The notes: generated by a model from the sequence alone, not told the origin. A stretch of 51,827 bases of DNA from an uncultured Ulvibacter sp. (GCA_913063405.1 CAJXZB010000020.1:1-51827); one strand, 5' to 3'; positions 41,256 through 50,463 are shown, counted from the stretch's first letter. A program made the numbers and translations.

Positions 41256-41350
41256 TACTTAACAAACTTATGTACCATAAGTGCCATTATGAGCCCCAAT
41301 TATAATGGTACAGATTAAAAGAAGCGGAGCCCCAACCGCTTCTTTTTTTT
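41256..41350 (+). ncRNA. Small-RNA candidate 2
   Basis: About 95 bases from a consensus promoter to an intrinsic terminator. CCATTAT (41284-41290) pairs perfectly with ATAATGG (41302-41308). Alternatively GTACCAT (41272-41278) pairs with ATGGTAC (41305-41311), so two structures compete. The terminator stem is AAGAAGCGG/CCGCTTCTT (41319-41344). Both hairpin loops present the same AGCCCCAA sequence (41292-41299 and 41328-41335), the kind of C-rich loop used by small RNAs to contact G-rich targets. No open frame of note. Confidence 0.55.
41319..41350. terminator. Shared terminator of RNA candidate 2 and the ABC gene
   Basis: AAGAAGCGG (41319-41327), loop AGCCCCAA, CCGCTTCTT (41336-41344) and then T residues to 41350. 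In the minus direction it lies 16 bases past the ABC exporter stop and also ends in a T run, so it works both ways. Confidence 0.88.
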
Positions 41351-41365
41351 GTTTATAAATCATTG

Positions 41366-43189
41366 TCAGGCAAGAGATTGCATTTCTACAAGGCTATAGT
41401 AGACTCCTTTTTGGTCTAAAAGTTCATGATGTTTTCCTTGTTCTACTATTTTCCCCTTAGAGAGTACAACAATAGTATCTGCATTTTGTATAGTTGAAAG
41501 TCTGTGAGCTATTACTATGGATGTTCTATTCTTCATCATATTCTCCAATGCATCCTGAACTAGTCGTTCGCTCTCCGTATCTAATGCAGAGGTGGCCTCA
41601 TCTAGAATCATAATGGGAGGGTTTTTCAATACTGCACGCGCAATACTTAGGCGTTGTTTTTGTCCTCCGCTCAATTTATTACCACTATCGCCAATATTTG
41701 TATTTATACCTAAAGGTAATGTTTCAACAAACTCCCAGGCATTAGCTATTTTTAGGGCAGATATGATTTCTTTTTCCGTAGCGTCTTCTTTGGCTACTGT
41801 TAGGTTTCCCTTAATGGTATCGTTAAATAAAATAGAATCTTGAGTAACCAAGCCTAGCAACCCTCTGAGAGACTTTTGAGTCATATCTTTAATATTGATC
41901 CCGTCAATAGTAATAGAACCTTTATTAACATCATAAAAACGAGTAACAAGATTTGCTATAGTACTTTTACCACTACCGCTTTGACCTACTAAAGCAACTG
42001 TATGACCTTTAGGAACTTGAAGTGTAAAGTCTTTTAATACCCACTCATCCTCGTATTTAAAAGAAATGTTTTCAACCTTAACGTTTTCTGTAAAACTTTG
42101 CTTTACGATTGCATTTGGAGCATCTTTTATAGCCGATTCCGTTTCGAGAATCTCTAGAACTCTCTCCGCGGCAGCATTTCCCTTTTTTACATTGTAGCTA
42201 GCTTTGCTAATGGCTTTGGCTGGAGTAAGGATTTGATAGGCTAATGCCATATATATTAAGAACATTTCGGCGGGCAGTGTTTTTTCAACAAGAACCATTT
42301 GTCCTCCATACCAAAGTAGTATAGCGATGACCACAATTCCTAAAAACTCACTAGTTGGAGAAGCGAGGTTTTGACGGTTTAATAGCGTATTCGAAAACTT
42401 AAAAAAGCGATGGGTTGAATTTTTAAATCGATCAAGGAATATGTTTTCCGCATTAAAACCCTTGATGATTTTAAGTCCACCAAGCGTCTCTTCTAGTATA
42501 GAAAGAAAAAAACCTTGCTCTTTCTGTACTTTATCTGAGTGACTTTTTAAGCTTTTTCCGATTCTTGAAATGATAAAACCGGAAACAGGAATAAAAATAA
42601 ATACAAAGAGGGTGAGCTTAAAACTTATCAATAGCATCGTAGTGATTGCAAAGAGGATAGTGAAGGGCTCCCGAACAACCAACTCCAGAATAGACAGAAA
42701 GGAATGTTGTATCTCTAGAACGTCACTGGTAATTCTAGCGATAGTATCACCTTTACGCTTTTCAGAATAAAAAGAAACCGGGAGGTCAACGGTTTTTTTA
42801 TACAAATCATTCCGAAGATCTTTTAATACCCCATTTCTAAGGAATGTGATAAAGTACATTGCCAAATAACCAAATAGGTTTTTTAGTAAAAACATTACAA
42901 TTACCAAAACTACCATAAAAATCAAGACGTCGTCAACACCTTCGTTAGCTTTTTGCGTAACAAAGTAGTTAAGGGAACCTGTCGCATAGTCCTTAATATC
43001 AAAAATTCCAGTCCATTCTGGCTTTATGTTTAACTGCTTTGTCTTGTCAAATAAAACAGTAAGCATTGGGAAAAGGGAAATCATTGCTAATGTTCCGAAC
43101 AGGGCATAAAATAAATTGGAAATAATGTTAAGCCAAGCATAGCTTTTATATGGAATCGCGTAGCGAAGTATTTTTTTAAAGTAATTCAT
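41366..43189 (-). CDS. ABC exporter, MsbA-like (fused permease and ATPase)
   Basis: 607 residues: six transmembrane helices (~1-345), then a nucleotide-binding domain. Walker A is V-G-Q-S-G-S-G-K-S-T (~390), the signature is K-L-S-G-G-Q-K-Q-R (~493), Walker B is M-I-L-D-E-A-T-S-A-L-D, and the H-loop is V-I-A-H-R-L-S-T. The architecture matches MsbA-type lipid A or lipid-linked glycan flippases, which work as homodimers. Last gene of a unit with phosphohexomutase (12-base gap), glycosyltransferase and DUF4199 genes, which supports a role in export of an envelope glycolipid. The substrate is not determined. Confidence 0.9.
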   Translation of the reverse strand: MNYFKKILRYAIPYKSYAWLNIISNLFYALFGTLAMISLFPMLTVLFDKTKQLNIKPEWTGIFDIKDYATGSLNYFVTQKANEGVDDVLIFMVVLVIVMFLLKNLFGYLAMYFITFLRNGVLKDLRNDLYKKTVDLPVSFYSEKRKGDTIARITSDVLEIQHSFLSILELVVREPFTILFAITTMLLISFKLTLFVFIFIPVSGFIISRIGKSLKSHSDKVQKEQGFFLSILEETLGGLKIIKGFNAENIFLDRFKNSTHRFFKFSNTLLNRQNLASPTSEFLGIVVIAILLWYGGQMVLVEKTLPAEMFLIYMALAYQILTPAKAISKASYNVKKGNAAAERVLEILETESAIKDAPNAIVKQSFTENVKVENISFKYEDEWVLKDFTLQVPKGHTVALVGQSGSGKSTIANLVTRFYDVNKGSITIDGINIKDMTQKSLRGLLGLVTQDSILFNDTIKGNLTVAKEDATEKEIISALKIANAWEFVETLPLGINTNIGDSGNKLSGGQKQRLSIARAVLKNPPIMILDEATSALDTESERLVQDALENMMKNRTSIVIAHRLSTIQNADTIVVLSKGKIVEQGKHHELLDQKGVYYSLVEMQSLA

Positions 43190-43201
43190 TTTTGTTGGGC
43201 T

Positions 43202-44905
43202 CTAGCCCATATTTAAATGTGATATGATGTTGTCTATTTTCTTCTGAAGTACATCTTCTGAATCTGAATTAACACTGATATAAAATTTGATTTTCGGTTC
43301 TGTTCCACTAGGTCGCGCCGCAAGCTTACTGCCGTCTTGAGTAAAATAAATCAACACATTTGATACTGGAATATTCAAGGCTTCAGAAGTTCCAGTCAGA
43401 ATATTAAAAGCCTTGTCTTTTGAATAGTCTTCGATTCGAATCACCTTACTTCCCGCGATTTCAGAAAATGGATTTTCACGAAGGTTTTTCATGAGTTCTG
43501 AAATTTCTTCGGCACCTTTCTTACCCTTTTTAACAATGGAAATAAGGTGTTCTTTATAAAAACCTAATTGATCATAGATATTCTGAAGGTATGCATACAT
43601 ACTACTTCCAGTATTTTTTTGCTGGGCAGCTATTTCACAGACTAAAAGGGTAGCGGTTACCGCATCCTTATCCCTTACAAAATCCCCAACCATATACGCA
43701 AAACTTTCCTCACCACCACCAATAAATTCCTGCTCCGGAAAATCCTTGACCATTTTAGCAATCCACTTGAATCCAGTAAGCCCTTCTTTATAGTCTACGT
43801 TAAACATTTCGGCAATTTTGCGAATCATTGGTGTGGAAACAATAGTAGATGCAATAAACTGATTCCCGTCAAGCTTGCCTTGCTTTTTCCATTGCTCTAA
43901 CAGAAAGTAGGTCTTAATTGCCATCGCCTGGTTTCCATTGAGCATTGTCATTACTCCATTTGCATCACGCACTGCAATTCCTAGGCGATCACAATCTGGA
44001 TCGGTTCCAATTACGATATCTGCTCCAACCTCGTCTGCAAGCTCCAAGGCCATTTTAAGAGCTTCTGGCTCTTCGGGGTTTGGAGATTTCACTGTAGGAA
44101 AGTCACCGTCTGGGCTTGCTTGAGCTTCTACAATATGAACATCGGTATAGCCTGCTTCTTCCAAAACTCTTGGAATCATTGTGATTGAAGTTCCGTGTAA
44201 AGAGGTGAAAACGATCTTTAGATTGTCTTTGGCTTCTTGAGATGTATTAAAACTACCGTTTTTGATAGATGCTTTAGCAAAGGCTTTATCAACACCGGAG
44301 TTAATTAAGGAAATAAGTGCTTCGTTTGCCTCAAACTTGATATCGGTATAGCTCAACGAATTTATTTCGGCTATAATTTCACCGTCTTGTGGTGGTACTA
44401 GCTGTCCGCCATCTTTCCAATAGACTTTATAACCGTTATATTCTGGTGGATTATGGGAAGCAGTTAATACAATTCCACACTGGCAATTCAAATGCCTAAC
44501 AGCGAAAGAAAGTTCTGGGGTCGCTCTTAGGTCACTAAAAAGAAAAACGACAATTCCATTGGCAGAAAAGACCTCCGCTACTAATCCCGCAAGTTCTTTA
44601 CTATTGTGTCTACAATCATAGGCAATTGCTATTTGTAGCTTCTCATTAGGAAACTGTGTTTTTAGGTAATTAGAAAGTCCTTGGGTATTTTTTCCAAGAG
44701 TGTATTTATTTATTCTGTTGTCACCAACTCCCATTACGCCTCGCATTCCACCAGTTCCAAATTCTAAATTTTTATAAAAACTGTCCTCCAACCCTTCTGG
44801 GTCCTGAGCAATCATCTCTTTAATAGTTTGTTGGGTTGCCAAATCGAAAAAAGGAGTGAGCCATTGGTTAACGCGCTCTAGAGTTTTCGGGTCTACGTAA
44901 ATCAT
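43202..44905 (-). CDS. Phospho-sugar mutase (phosphoglucomutase/phosphomannomutase)
   Basis: 567 residues, four-domain alpha-D-phosphohexomutase. The phosphoserine loop is T-A-S-H-N-P (~149-154), the magnesium loop is G-T-D-P-D-C-D-R-L (~303-311), the sugar-binding loop is G-G-E-E-S-F (~396-401) and the phosphate-binding loop is R-P-S-G-T-E-P-K (~536-543). It interconverts the 1- and 6-phosphates of glucose or mannose, supplying sugar nucleotides for polysaccharide synthesis. The ~570-residue length matches the PGM2-like group. A -7 box lies just upstream, so it may be transcribed separately from the GT2 gene. Confidence 0.93.
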   Translation of the reverse strand: MIYVDPKTLERVNQWLTPFFDLATQQTIKEMIAQDPEGLEDSFYKNLEFGTGGMRGVMGVGDNRINKYTLGKNTQGLSNYLKTQFPNEKLQIAIAYDCRHNSKELAGLVAEVFSANGIVVFLFSDLRATPELSFAVRHLNCQCGIVLTASHNPPEYNGYKVYWKDGGQLVPPQDGEIIAEINSLSYTDIKFEANEALISLINSGVDKAFAKASIKNGSFNTSQEAKDNLKIVFTSLHGTSITMIPRVLEEAGYTDVHIVEAQASPDGDFPTVKSPNPEEPEALKMALELADEVGADIVIGTDPDCDRLGIAVRDANGVMTMLNGNQAMAIKTYFLLEQWKKQGKLDGNQFIASTIVSTPMIRKIAEMFNVDYKEGLTGFKWIAKMVKDFPEQEFIGGGEESFAYMVGDFVRDKDAVTATLLVCEIAAQQKNTGSSMYAYLQNIYDQLGFYKEHLISIVKKGKKGAEEISELMKNLRENPFSEIAGSKVIRIEDYSKDKAFNILTGTSEALNIPVSNVLIYFTQDGSKLAARPSGTEPKIKFYISVNSDSEDVLQKKIDNIISHLNMG

Positions 44906-44922
44906 GCGTTCAATTTATTAAG

Positions 44923-44930
44923 CAAAAATA
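44923..44930 (-). promoter_or_regulatory. -7 box of the phosphohexomutase gene
   Basis: TATTTTTG on the minus strand fits the consensus; predicted transcription from near 44916 leaves an 11-base leader. It lies in the 92-base gap after the glycosyltransferase gene. No clear -33 box. Confidence 0.45.
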
Positions 44931-44997
44931 AAGAAAGTAAGTGGTTTAATTGGTATATGTTAACGTAGTATTAGATTTTGTTTCTATGCGTGTACGA

Positions 44998-45942
44998 CTA
45001 CTTTAAAACCTCTTTAATAATGTAATTCTTTCCGTCTTTTTTACTGCGAAGGAAAAGTTCGCCTAGAAATCCTGCTAAGAAGAGTTGGGTTCCAATAATC
45101 ATAGCCGTAAGTGATATATAAAATTGAGGACGTTGGGTAATCAATCTCCCCGAAGGATTAATAAAGAGCTTGTCAATACCGAGATAGGCTGCAAAACAAA
45201 ATCCAACAAAGAGCATAAGCGCTCCCCAGGCTCCAAAAAGATGCATTGGCCGCTTCCCAAACTTCGAAATAAACGAAATTGTTATCAAATCTAAAAAACC
45301 ACGTACAAAGCGCTCTGCGCCAAATTTAGTGGTTCCATACTTTCTTGCTTGATGTAAGACTACTTTTTCTCCAATTATAGAAAATCCAGCATTTTTTGCC
45401 AATACAGGAATGTATCGATGCATTTCACCCGTTACCTCAATGGTTTTGATAACATCCTTATGATATGCTTTTAGGCCACAGTTAAAATCGTGTAGTTTGA
45501 CACCAGATGTTTTTCTAGCGGCTAGATTAAATAATTTAGAAGGTAAATTTTTAGATATCACAGAGTCGTAACGCTTCTTCTTCCATCCAGAAACTAACTG
45601 ATAACTCTCTTGAGTTATCATTTTGTATAGATCAGGAATTTCTTCTGGATTGTCCTGTAAATCTGCATCCATGGTAATTACAACATCTCCTTGGGTCATC
45701 GCAAAGCCGGCATGGAGCGCTTGAGATTTCCCAAAGTTCTTTAAAAATCGAATAGCCTTTACTTCAGGGTGTTTAGTAGAAAGATCTTTTATTAGTCGCC
45801 AAGAACCATCGGTACTACCATCGTCGATAAAAATTAACTCATATAAAAAACCATTGGATTGCATAACTTTTGCAATCCAATGGTACAATTCTGTTAATGA
45901 TTCATCTTCGTTAAGAAGAGGAATTACGATGGAGATATTCAT
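44998..45942 (-). CDS. Family 2 glycosyltransferase, membrane-anchored (GtrB/DPM-like)
   Basis: 314 residues. The GT-A domain has I-P-L-L-N-E-D-E at the start, D-D-G-S-T-D-G-S (~41-48) and M-D-A-D-L-Q-D-N-P-E-E (~92-102), the nucleotide-sugar and metal sites. Two C-terminal transmembrane helices (~232-255, ~275-298) match bactoprenol glucosyltransferases and ArnC/GtrB-like enzymes. It likely transfers a sugar to undecaprenyl phosphate on the cytoplasmic face of the membrane. It starts eight bases after the DUF4199 gene. Confidence 0.92.
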   Translation of the reverse strand: MNISIVIPLLNEDESLTELYHWIAKVMQSNGFLYELIFIDDGSTDGSWRLIKDLSTKHPEVKAIRFLKNFGKSQALHAGFAMTQGDVVITMDADLQDNPEEIPDLYKMITQESYQLVSGWKKKRYDSVISKNLPSKLFNLAARKTSGVKLHDFNCGLKAYHKDVIKTIEVTGEMHRYIPVLAKNAGFSIIGEKVVLHQARKYGTTKFGAERFVRGFLDLITISFISKFGKRPMHLFGAWGALMLFVGFCFAAYLGIDKLFINPSGRLITQRPQFYISLTAMIIGTQLFLAGFLGELFLRSKKDGKNYIIKEVLK

Positions 45943-45950
45943 TTAGGTTT

Positions 45951-46481
45951 TTATAAATGTGCAGGCTTGTCTTGTTTCATAATAAGACCCGCAACTAGCG
46001 AAATAATAAAGCCAAAGAAAAGTGAAGCAATAATACCAATAGCGACCATAACTCCTGGACTCATCATTTTTTCCGTCATTCCAAGGGCCATTTCCATTTG
46101 TTCTTCAGTCATTTCGGGGTTCTGATCAATCATTTTTTCACGAGTCGCTTCAAGCATATTTACCGCAAAATCGGGTTCGATAAATTCAATAAAAACATAA
46201 GTAAAGATTGAACCAATAAGACCAGCGATCAAAGAGATAGCGAGTCCTGTTTTAAGAGCTTCTCCTAGTGATAAGAACCCGTCATTACTTGCTTTAAAAG
46301 CCTTAAGGCCGTAGGATATGACGGCGGCCATTAAAACAAAGTTCAATGCACTTTGCCACCAGGGCTGCTCATAGGTCATACCCATTACATAAACAATTAC
46401 CGAAATGACAATAGTTGCGAGAGCAAGTAAAAAGCCATAAGGCAACGCTATTTTTTTAACTGATCCAGGTTGTGCTTCCAT
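45951..46481 (-). CDS. DUF4199 membrane protein
   Basis: 176 residues with four predicted transmembrane helices (about 12-30, 40-60, 75-100 and 145-168). A charged periplasmic loop rich in E and M (E-M-T-E-E-Q-M-E-M-A-L) lies before the last helix. This layout and the G-L-A-I-S-L-I-A-G-L-I-G-S-I-F segment match DUF4199, found almost only in Bacteroidota and usually next to a GT2 gene and dihydroorotase or hexomutase genes. Function unknown; the neighbourhood suggests help in lipid-linked sugar synthesis. First gene of the unit. Confidence 0.85.
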   Translation of the reverse strand: MEAQPGSVKKIALPYGFLLALATIVISVIVYVMGMTYEQPWWQSALNFVLMAAVISYGLKAFKASNDGFLSLGEALKTGLAISLIAGLIGSIFTYVFIEFIEPDFAVNMLEATREKMIDQNPEMTEEQMEMALGMTEKMMSPGVMVAIGIIASLFFGFIISLVAGLIMKQDKPAHL

Positions 46482-46513
46482 TTTAATAAGTTTTTGGTTT
46501 GGCTGTTAGTAAA

Positions 46514-46521
46514 CAAATATA
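46514..46521 (-). promoter_or_regulatory. -7 box of the DUF4199 operon
   Basis: TATATTTG on the minus strand fits TAnnTTTG; transcription would begin near 46507 with a ~26-base leader. No good -33 box at the usual distance. The remaining bases to 46698 show no gene or other clear signal. Confidence 0.5.
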
Positions 46522-46698
46522 ACAAAACGTTACAGAAATTTCTTTGAGACATACAATTTTATTCCTTGGTTTCTCAAGGAAAAATTATACTTTTTTGTGT
46601 TGTCTGGGTTGTTTTTGTGGTGGACAATAGCTTTTAAGGGCTACCGGTTTTAGTTCTTGTTCATATATCTAATTTTGTAGAAAAATTGAGATATAAAT

Positions 46699-46733
46699 AA
46701 AGCGGGAAATCCTGTTATGGAAATCCCGCTTTT
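46699..46733. terminator. Terminator of the 977-residue exoprotein gene
   Basis: AAAGCGGGA (46699-46707) pairs with TCCCGCTTT (46724-46732), with an inner TCC/GGA pairing after a short A-A mismatch. It lies 26 bases past the stop at 46759 in the minus direction. Confidence 0.75.
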
Positions 46734-46758
46734 AGAAATTTTTATCAAAAACTATTTT

Positions 46759-49692
46759 TTATTTTACTATAAACCTGGCTGTTTTAAAAGTTTTAACATC
46801 AAGTCCTCCTAGCTTAATTAAATAAACTCCGCTAGCTGCTTGAGACATGTCTAAATTAATAACAAAGGTGTTTTCTGTTGTCTTACTTAGATTTTTAAAC
46901 TTTAATTGTTGTCCTAGCAAATTGTAGATAGATGCATATACTGCTCCATCGAAGGTAGTTCGCATAATGACTTCAAATTGGTTGTTTGGTAAACTTGATA
47001 CAACTAATTCTGAATCTGAAAACTCAAAATCATTAACACCTAACTCTCCAATACTAGCAGTGTAATCTTCGGTTTCTCCATACGTTGTTTCCTCGCAAGG
47101 ATCATCGGGTACTGGTGCTTGCCAATTAGACTTAGCTCTCATAGTATGAGATCCTAAGGCAGCTCCAGCTGGAATTACTAGATCCATAGTCTCGGTATAA
47201 GAGCCTCCCGCTTCTCCAGGAGCAATGATGAAATCTGTTACTACCTTTTCATCATTTGTGAAGTTAAAGTCATCATTAAAGTCTATCCAGACTGTAATAT
47301 ATTGATCTCCAAATTCAGTAGTGACGGTAAGGTCGTATGTTGTGTCAGAGTCTAAAATTGCAACTTGATCTGTAAAATCTGCATATCCTTCACACGCAGA
47401 AGGGTTATTTATTTCAGCAATAGAGAATAGTCGAAAACCATCACCAAAACTACAATCTAAAGGCGGTTGACATAAAATATTGTCTATAACTTTAGTTGCT
47501 TCGTCATTGCTGCTTTCTAAATCTCCAGTAAGAGATGTAGAAGCGGCTATTGTGTAGCTTCCTAGAGCTGTAAAATCGCCTTGAGTGGCAAAACTATATA
47601 CCACTTCTTCTTCAGAAGCTATAGTTCCTGTAAAACTTTCAACAACAGGAGTTCCTCCATTAATAGAATATTGCACGTCAAAATTTGATTGTGGGTTAGT
47701 TCCAAAATTTTTAATATTTATAGAAACTGTTTCCATTCCAAGTCCAGATCCGCTCTCTGGAGCTGTAATCTCTAGAGTACCTACATCATCCGCTAATAAA
47801 TTCGTAACTTCTTTAGTAGCTGCATCGTTACTTTCAAATTCGTCTCCTCCTAATGTAGATTTCACTTCTATTGAATAGGTTTGCCCAGAAGTGGATAAAT
47901 CTACTGTTTGAGTAAAGGTATAATTAGCTACGTTATTAGGGTCAATAGAACCTGTAAAGGTTTCAGAAGCAATTAAATTTCCATCGACTCTTAGTTCTAA
48001 AGGAAAATTAGATTGAGCAGCTAATCCAAAATTACGAATACTTACTTCCACAGTTTCTGAAGCTGTTAACAACCCATTTGAAGGTTGGATGATATTATTT
48101 ACTCCCACATCATTAGTGAAACCACCAGATAGTGTAAAAGAAGCTACACGAGACATCCAGCTATTATTTGAGGTAAAATACTCTGCCGTATGCCAAAAAG
48201 TAAAATTATCTGGATCCATGGTAAGGTGAGAATAATCACCAAACCTATTACTTGATGTTTGTACTCCTATACCATCTACAATGGTAGTTTCTGCAACAGT
48301 CATCACACCAGGTGTATCACCATCAAAACGCCCTGTATAACGAATTCCTACTGGCAATGTTGCACTCGCAATATTAAAGCCCACACCTATATTACCAGCG
48401 GCGTCCATAGCGGCACTTCCCATAAATCTGCTATGACCATCTGCAGGAGCGTAAGTTCCTTCTTGAAAGAGTGACCAAGGGTTGGCGTTATCATTTCTTA
48501 ACTCTATCCAACGTATACCAGAGGTGTCATTTCCATCTACATCTACATTAAATGTAATTAACCAAGAGTTATGTGTGCCAAAACTTCTATAATTAGCTGC
48601 ATAAGAAATTACACCACCTATCATATCTATTTTTTGTCCAGTTCCAGGTTGACTAACGTCACCACTACCAAAGGGAGCAAAAACAGAATCAAATGGATCT
48701 ATTGGAATCTCTATTGGAGTGGAAATAGTTGAGTTTGATGTTGTAGTCCAATCTACATCAATTTCCCATATTTTTAAATGGTCATTTGCAATCCCTCCCC
48801 AACCGTCATCTTGTAAATAGACGATATAAGCTGGAACATCTACAGGAAATGTAGTTCCAGTAAGGTTTGCAGGTTCTGGACTAAAGACTGTATTTGAATT
48901 TATAGTTATTCCTGGAAATGGGAATCCAACAATTTTAGGGTTAGGGTCACCTGCTAGAATAACATCTCTCTCAATAACATACACTTCATTTGGATTACCA
49001 CCAAGCTTATTCATAGTAATATAATAGCCATCAGGCCAAATAGAATAATGTGGGTAATCTGGGAATGCGTCAAAAATAAACTCATAGACATTATAAGACC
49101 CTGTTGGATCTGGCGAATCTGAAACTCCCACTACTAATGAGTTTGTGGCGGCTCCAAATTGGCTTACAAAATAGCGATCTGCTAAATGATCATACATGAT
49201 TACTGGATCACCACTATTGTTTCCCGAGCCTAAAAAAGTACCTAAATCTGTAGGTCCAGCAAGGAGTGTTCCCGTTTTGTCAAATATTTTAAGCGCAACG
49301 TTTATAGCATTTACATAGTGGTTTGGTCCTGCCGCACCAGATGGATCTGGAGGTGTAAAGCCACCACCTTCAGAAATAGAAATTCCATCAAAATTTTGTT
49401 CCAAAGGCAGGGTAACAACCTTTCCAGCTGTAGTTTGTCTCAATGGATCTTTACCGTTTTGTGGATACGCATTATCATTTATTTTTTCATTTGCCCGTAG
49501 GTTATTTTCAATGATTTTAATTTCATTGATTTTAAAACCATTAGGTTGGTTGGTAGGGAAATCCCTAAGAGGGATAGTTTTCTTAATAAATTTTCCTTGA
49601 ATTACTGTCGAAGGACCGCTACTCTTATCTTGGGCAATACTATTGCCGTAAAAAATAATAGCCATTAAAAAAAGTAATTTTTTCAATTTCAT
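46759..49692 (-). CDS. Large T9SS-sorted exoprotein with CARDB and GEVED domains
   Basis: 977 residues. Signal peptide 1-20 (G-N-S-I-A-Q). Residues ~110-520 form a large beta domain (N-H-Y-V-N-A-I-N, D-P-V-I-M-Y-D-H-L-A-D-R-Y-F-V-S-Q-F), probably a propeller found in Bacteroidota exoproteins. Two CARDB-like Ig domains follow (~525-740; V-S-I-R-N-F-G, then V-S-I-N-I-K-N-F-G). A GEVED domain follows (~755-890; V-W-I-D-F-N-D-D-F-N and G-E-T-E-D-Y). The type A T9SS sorting domain is C-terminal (A-A-S-G-V-Y-L-I-K-L, K-T-A-R-F-I-V-K). It is probably a surface adhesin or peptidase-like protein. It stands alone with its own terminator. Confidence 0.88.
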   Translation of the reverse strand: MKLKKLLFLMAIIFYGNSIAQDKSSGPSTVIQGKFIKKTIPLRDFPTNQPNGFKINEIKIIENNLRANEKINDNAYPQNGKDPLRQTTAGKVVTLPLEQNFDGISISEGGGFTPPDPSGAAGPNHYVNAINVALKIFDKTGTLLAGPTDLGTFLGSGNNSGDPVIMYDHLADRYFVSQFGAATNSLVVGVSDSPDPTGSYNVYEFIFDAFPDYPHYSIWPDGYYITMNKLGGNPNEVYVIERDVILAGDPNPKIVGFPFPGITINSNTVFSPEPANLTGTTFPVDVPAYIVYLQDDGWGGIANDHLKIWEIDVDWTTTSNSTISTPIEIPIDPFDSVFAPFGSGDVSQPGTGQKIDMIGGVISYAANYRSFGTHNSWLITFNVDVDGNDTSGIRWIELRNDNANPWSLFQEGTYAPADGHSRFMGSAAMDAAGNIGVGFNIASATLPVGIRYTGRFDGDTPGVMTVAETTIVDGIGVQTSSNRFGDYSHLTMDPDNFTFWHTAEYFTSNNSWMSRVASFTLSGGFTNDVGVNNIIQPSNGLLTASETVEVSIRNFGLAAQSNFPLELRVDGNLIASETFTGSIDPNNVANYTFTQTVDLSTSGQTYSIEVKSTLGGDEFESNDAATKEVTNLLADDVGTLEITAPESGSGLGMETVSINIKNFGTNPQSNFDVQYSINGGTPVVESFTGTIASEEEVVYSFATQGDFTALGSYTIAASTSLTGDLESSNDEATKVIDNILCQPPLDCSFGDGFRLFSIAEINNPSACEGYADFTDQVAILDSDTTYDLTVTTEFGDQYITVWIDFNDDFNFTNDEKVVTDFIIAPGEAGGSYTETMDLVIPAGAALGSHTMRAKSNWQAPVPDDPCEETTYGETEDYTASIGELGVNDFEFSDSELVVSSLPNNQFEVIMRTTFDGAVYASIYNLLGQQLKFKNLSKTTENTFVINLDMSQAASGVYLIKLGGLDVKTFKTARFIVK

Positions 49693-50014
49693 AGCTGTGT
49701 TTTTAAGTTAATTTTTAAGCGGATGTAATATACTAAATTTTTAATTTAATAAAATAGAGATGTCATTTTAACTAAACCCTGCTTAATTCTTTATAAGAAT
49801 TATAGTTACTTGCTTTAAATGTCTATTAAGCCCTGTAAAGCCTACTGGAATTTACTTTGTAGTAGTTTTAAGGATAGACTATGATGATTTTGAAGAGGTT
49901 TAAAAGGATGATTATAAAAATAAAACGATATTGATTTAAAACAGTGATAATCAAAGGTATTTGGTAATAGTCAAAAATGTTTAAGATATCATTGTAAAAA
50001 AATATAATAATCCA
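49693..50014. other. Gene-free AT-rich region between divergent genes
   Basis: About 320 bases between the exoprotein start and the L31 promoter. Only short, stop-ridden frames are present. I recognise no hairpin with a T run, no RNA gene and no clear TAnnTTTG box for the minus-strand gene. Confidence 0.6.
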
Positions 50015-50044
50015 TTGTAGGATTGTAATTATTGCTTAAATTTG
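50015..50044 (+). promoter_or_regulatory. Promoter of the L31 gene
   Basis: TTG (50015-50017), a 19-base spacer and TAAATTTG (50037-50044) form a good Bacteroidota promoter. Transcription from about 50051 gives a ~42-base leader before the ATG at 50093, and rules out an upstream in-frame ATG at 50042 as the start. Confidence 0.65.
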
Positions 50045-50092
50045 CACGCTCAATCCTGGAAAATGGGAGAGAATATTTTAAAAGATAATAAG

Positions 50093-50374
50093 ATGAAAAA
50101 AGGTATCCATCCTGAAAATTATAGATTAGTAGCGTTTAAAGATATGTCAAATGAAGATGTTTTTTTAACTAAATCTACTGCAAACACAAAGGAAACTATT
50201 GAAGTTGATGGTGTTGAGTATCCTTTAGTAAAAATGGAGATCTCTAGAACATCGCATCCTTTCTATACTGGTAAATCTAAACTAATAGATACTGCAGGAC
50301 GTATAGACAAGTTCAAAACAAAATACGCGAAATTCAAAAAAGAAGCTGCACCAGTTGCAAAAGAAGAAGAATAG
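50093..50374 (+). CDS. rpmE2: Ribosomal protein L31, type B
   Basis: 93 residues from [12 protein letters not shown]. It has the type B pattern [12 protein letters not shown] and S-H-P-F-Y-T-G-K, with an R-I-D-K-F-K-T-K-Y segment and an acidic tail (A-K-E-E-E). It has no cysteines, so it is the zinc-free form that can replace zinc-binding L31 in the large ribosomal subunit. The in-frame extension upstream is not typical of the family and lies over the promoter. It has its own promoter and terminator. Confidence 0.96.
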   Translation: MKKGIHPENYRLVAFKDMSNEDVFLTKSTANTKETIEVDGVEYPLVKMEISRTSHPFYTGKSKLIDTAGRIDKFKTKYAKFKKEAAPVAKEEE

Positions 50375-50400
50375 TTATTTCGTTTACAATATTTTATAGA

Positions 50401-50428
50401 AGCCTTCGAGAAATCGGAGGCTTTTTTT
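50401..50428 (+). terminator. Terminator of rpmE2
   Basis: AGCCTTCGA (50401-50409) pairs with TCGGAGGCT (50414-50422) through one G-T wobble around GAAA, followed by T residues. It lies 27 bases after the stop. Confidence 0.88.
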
Positions 50429-50430
50429 GT

Positions 50431-50438
50431 TAGTTTTG
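50431..50438 (+). promoter_or_regulatory. -7 box of the GlmU-like gene
   Basis: TAGTTTTG matches TAnnTTTG just after the L31 terminator; transcription from about 50445 leaves a ~19-base leader before the ATG at 50464. No clear -33 box. Confidence 0.45.
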
Positions 50439-50463
50439 AATATCCAATGCTGAAACCTTACAA

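Noticed and set aside
41018..41350. Known housekeeping RNAs (6S, SRP RNA, tmRNA, RNase P RNA)
   Set aside because: The candidates are too short for 6S, tmRNA or RNase P and lack the conserved SRP tetraloop region; no recognisable motif of any of these families.
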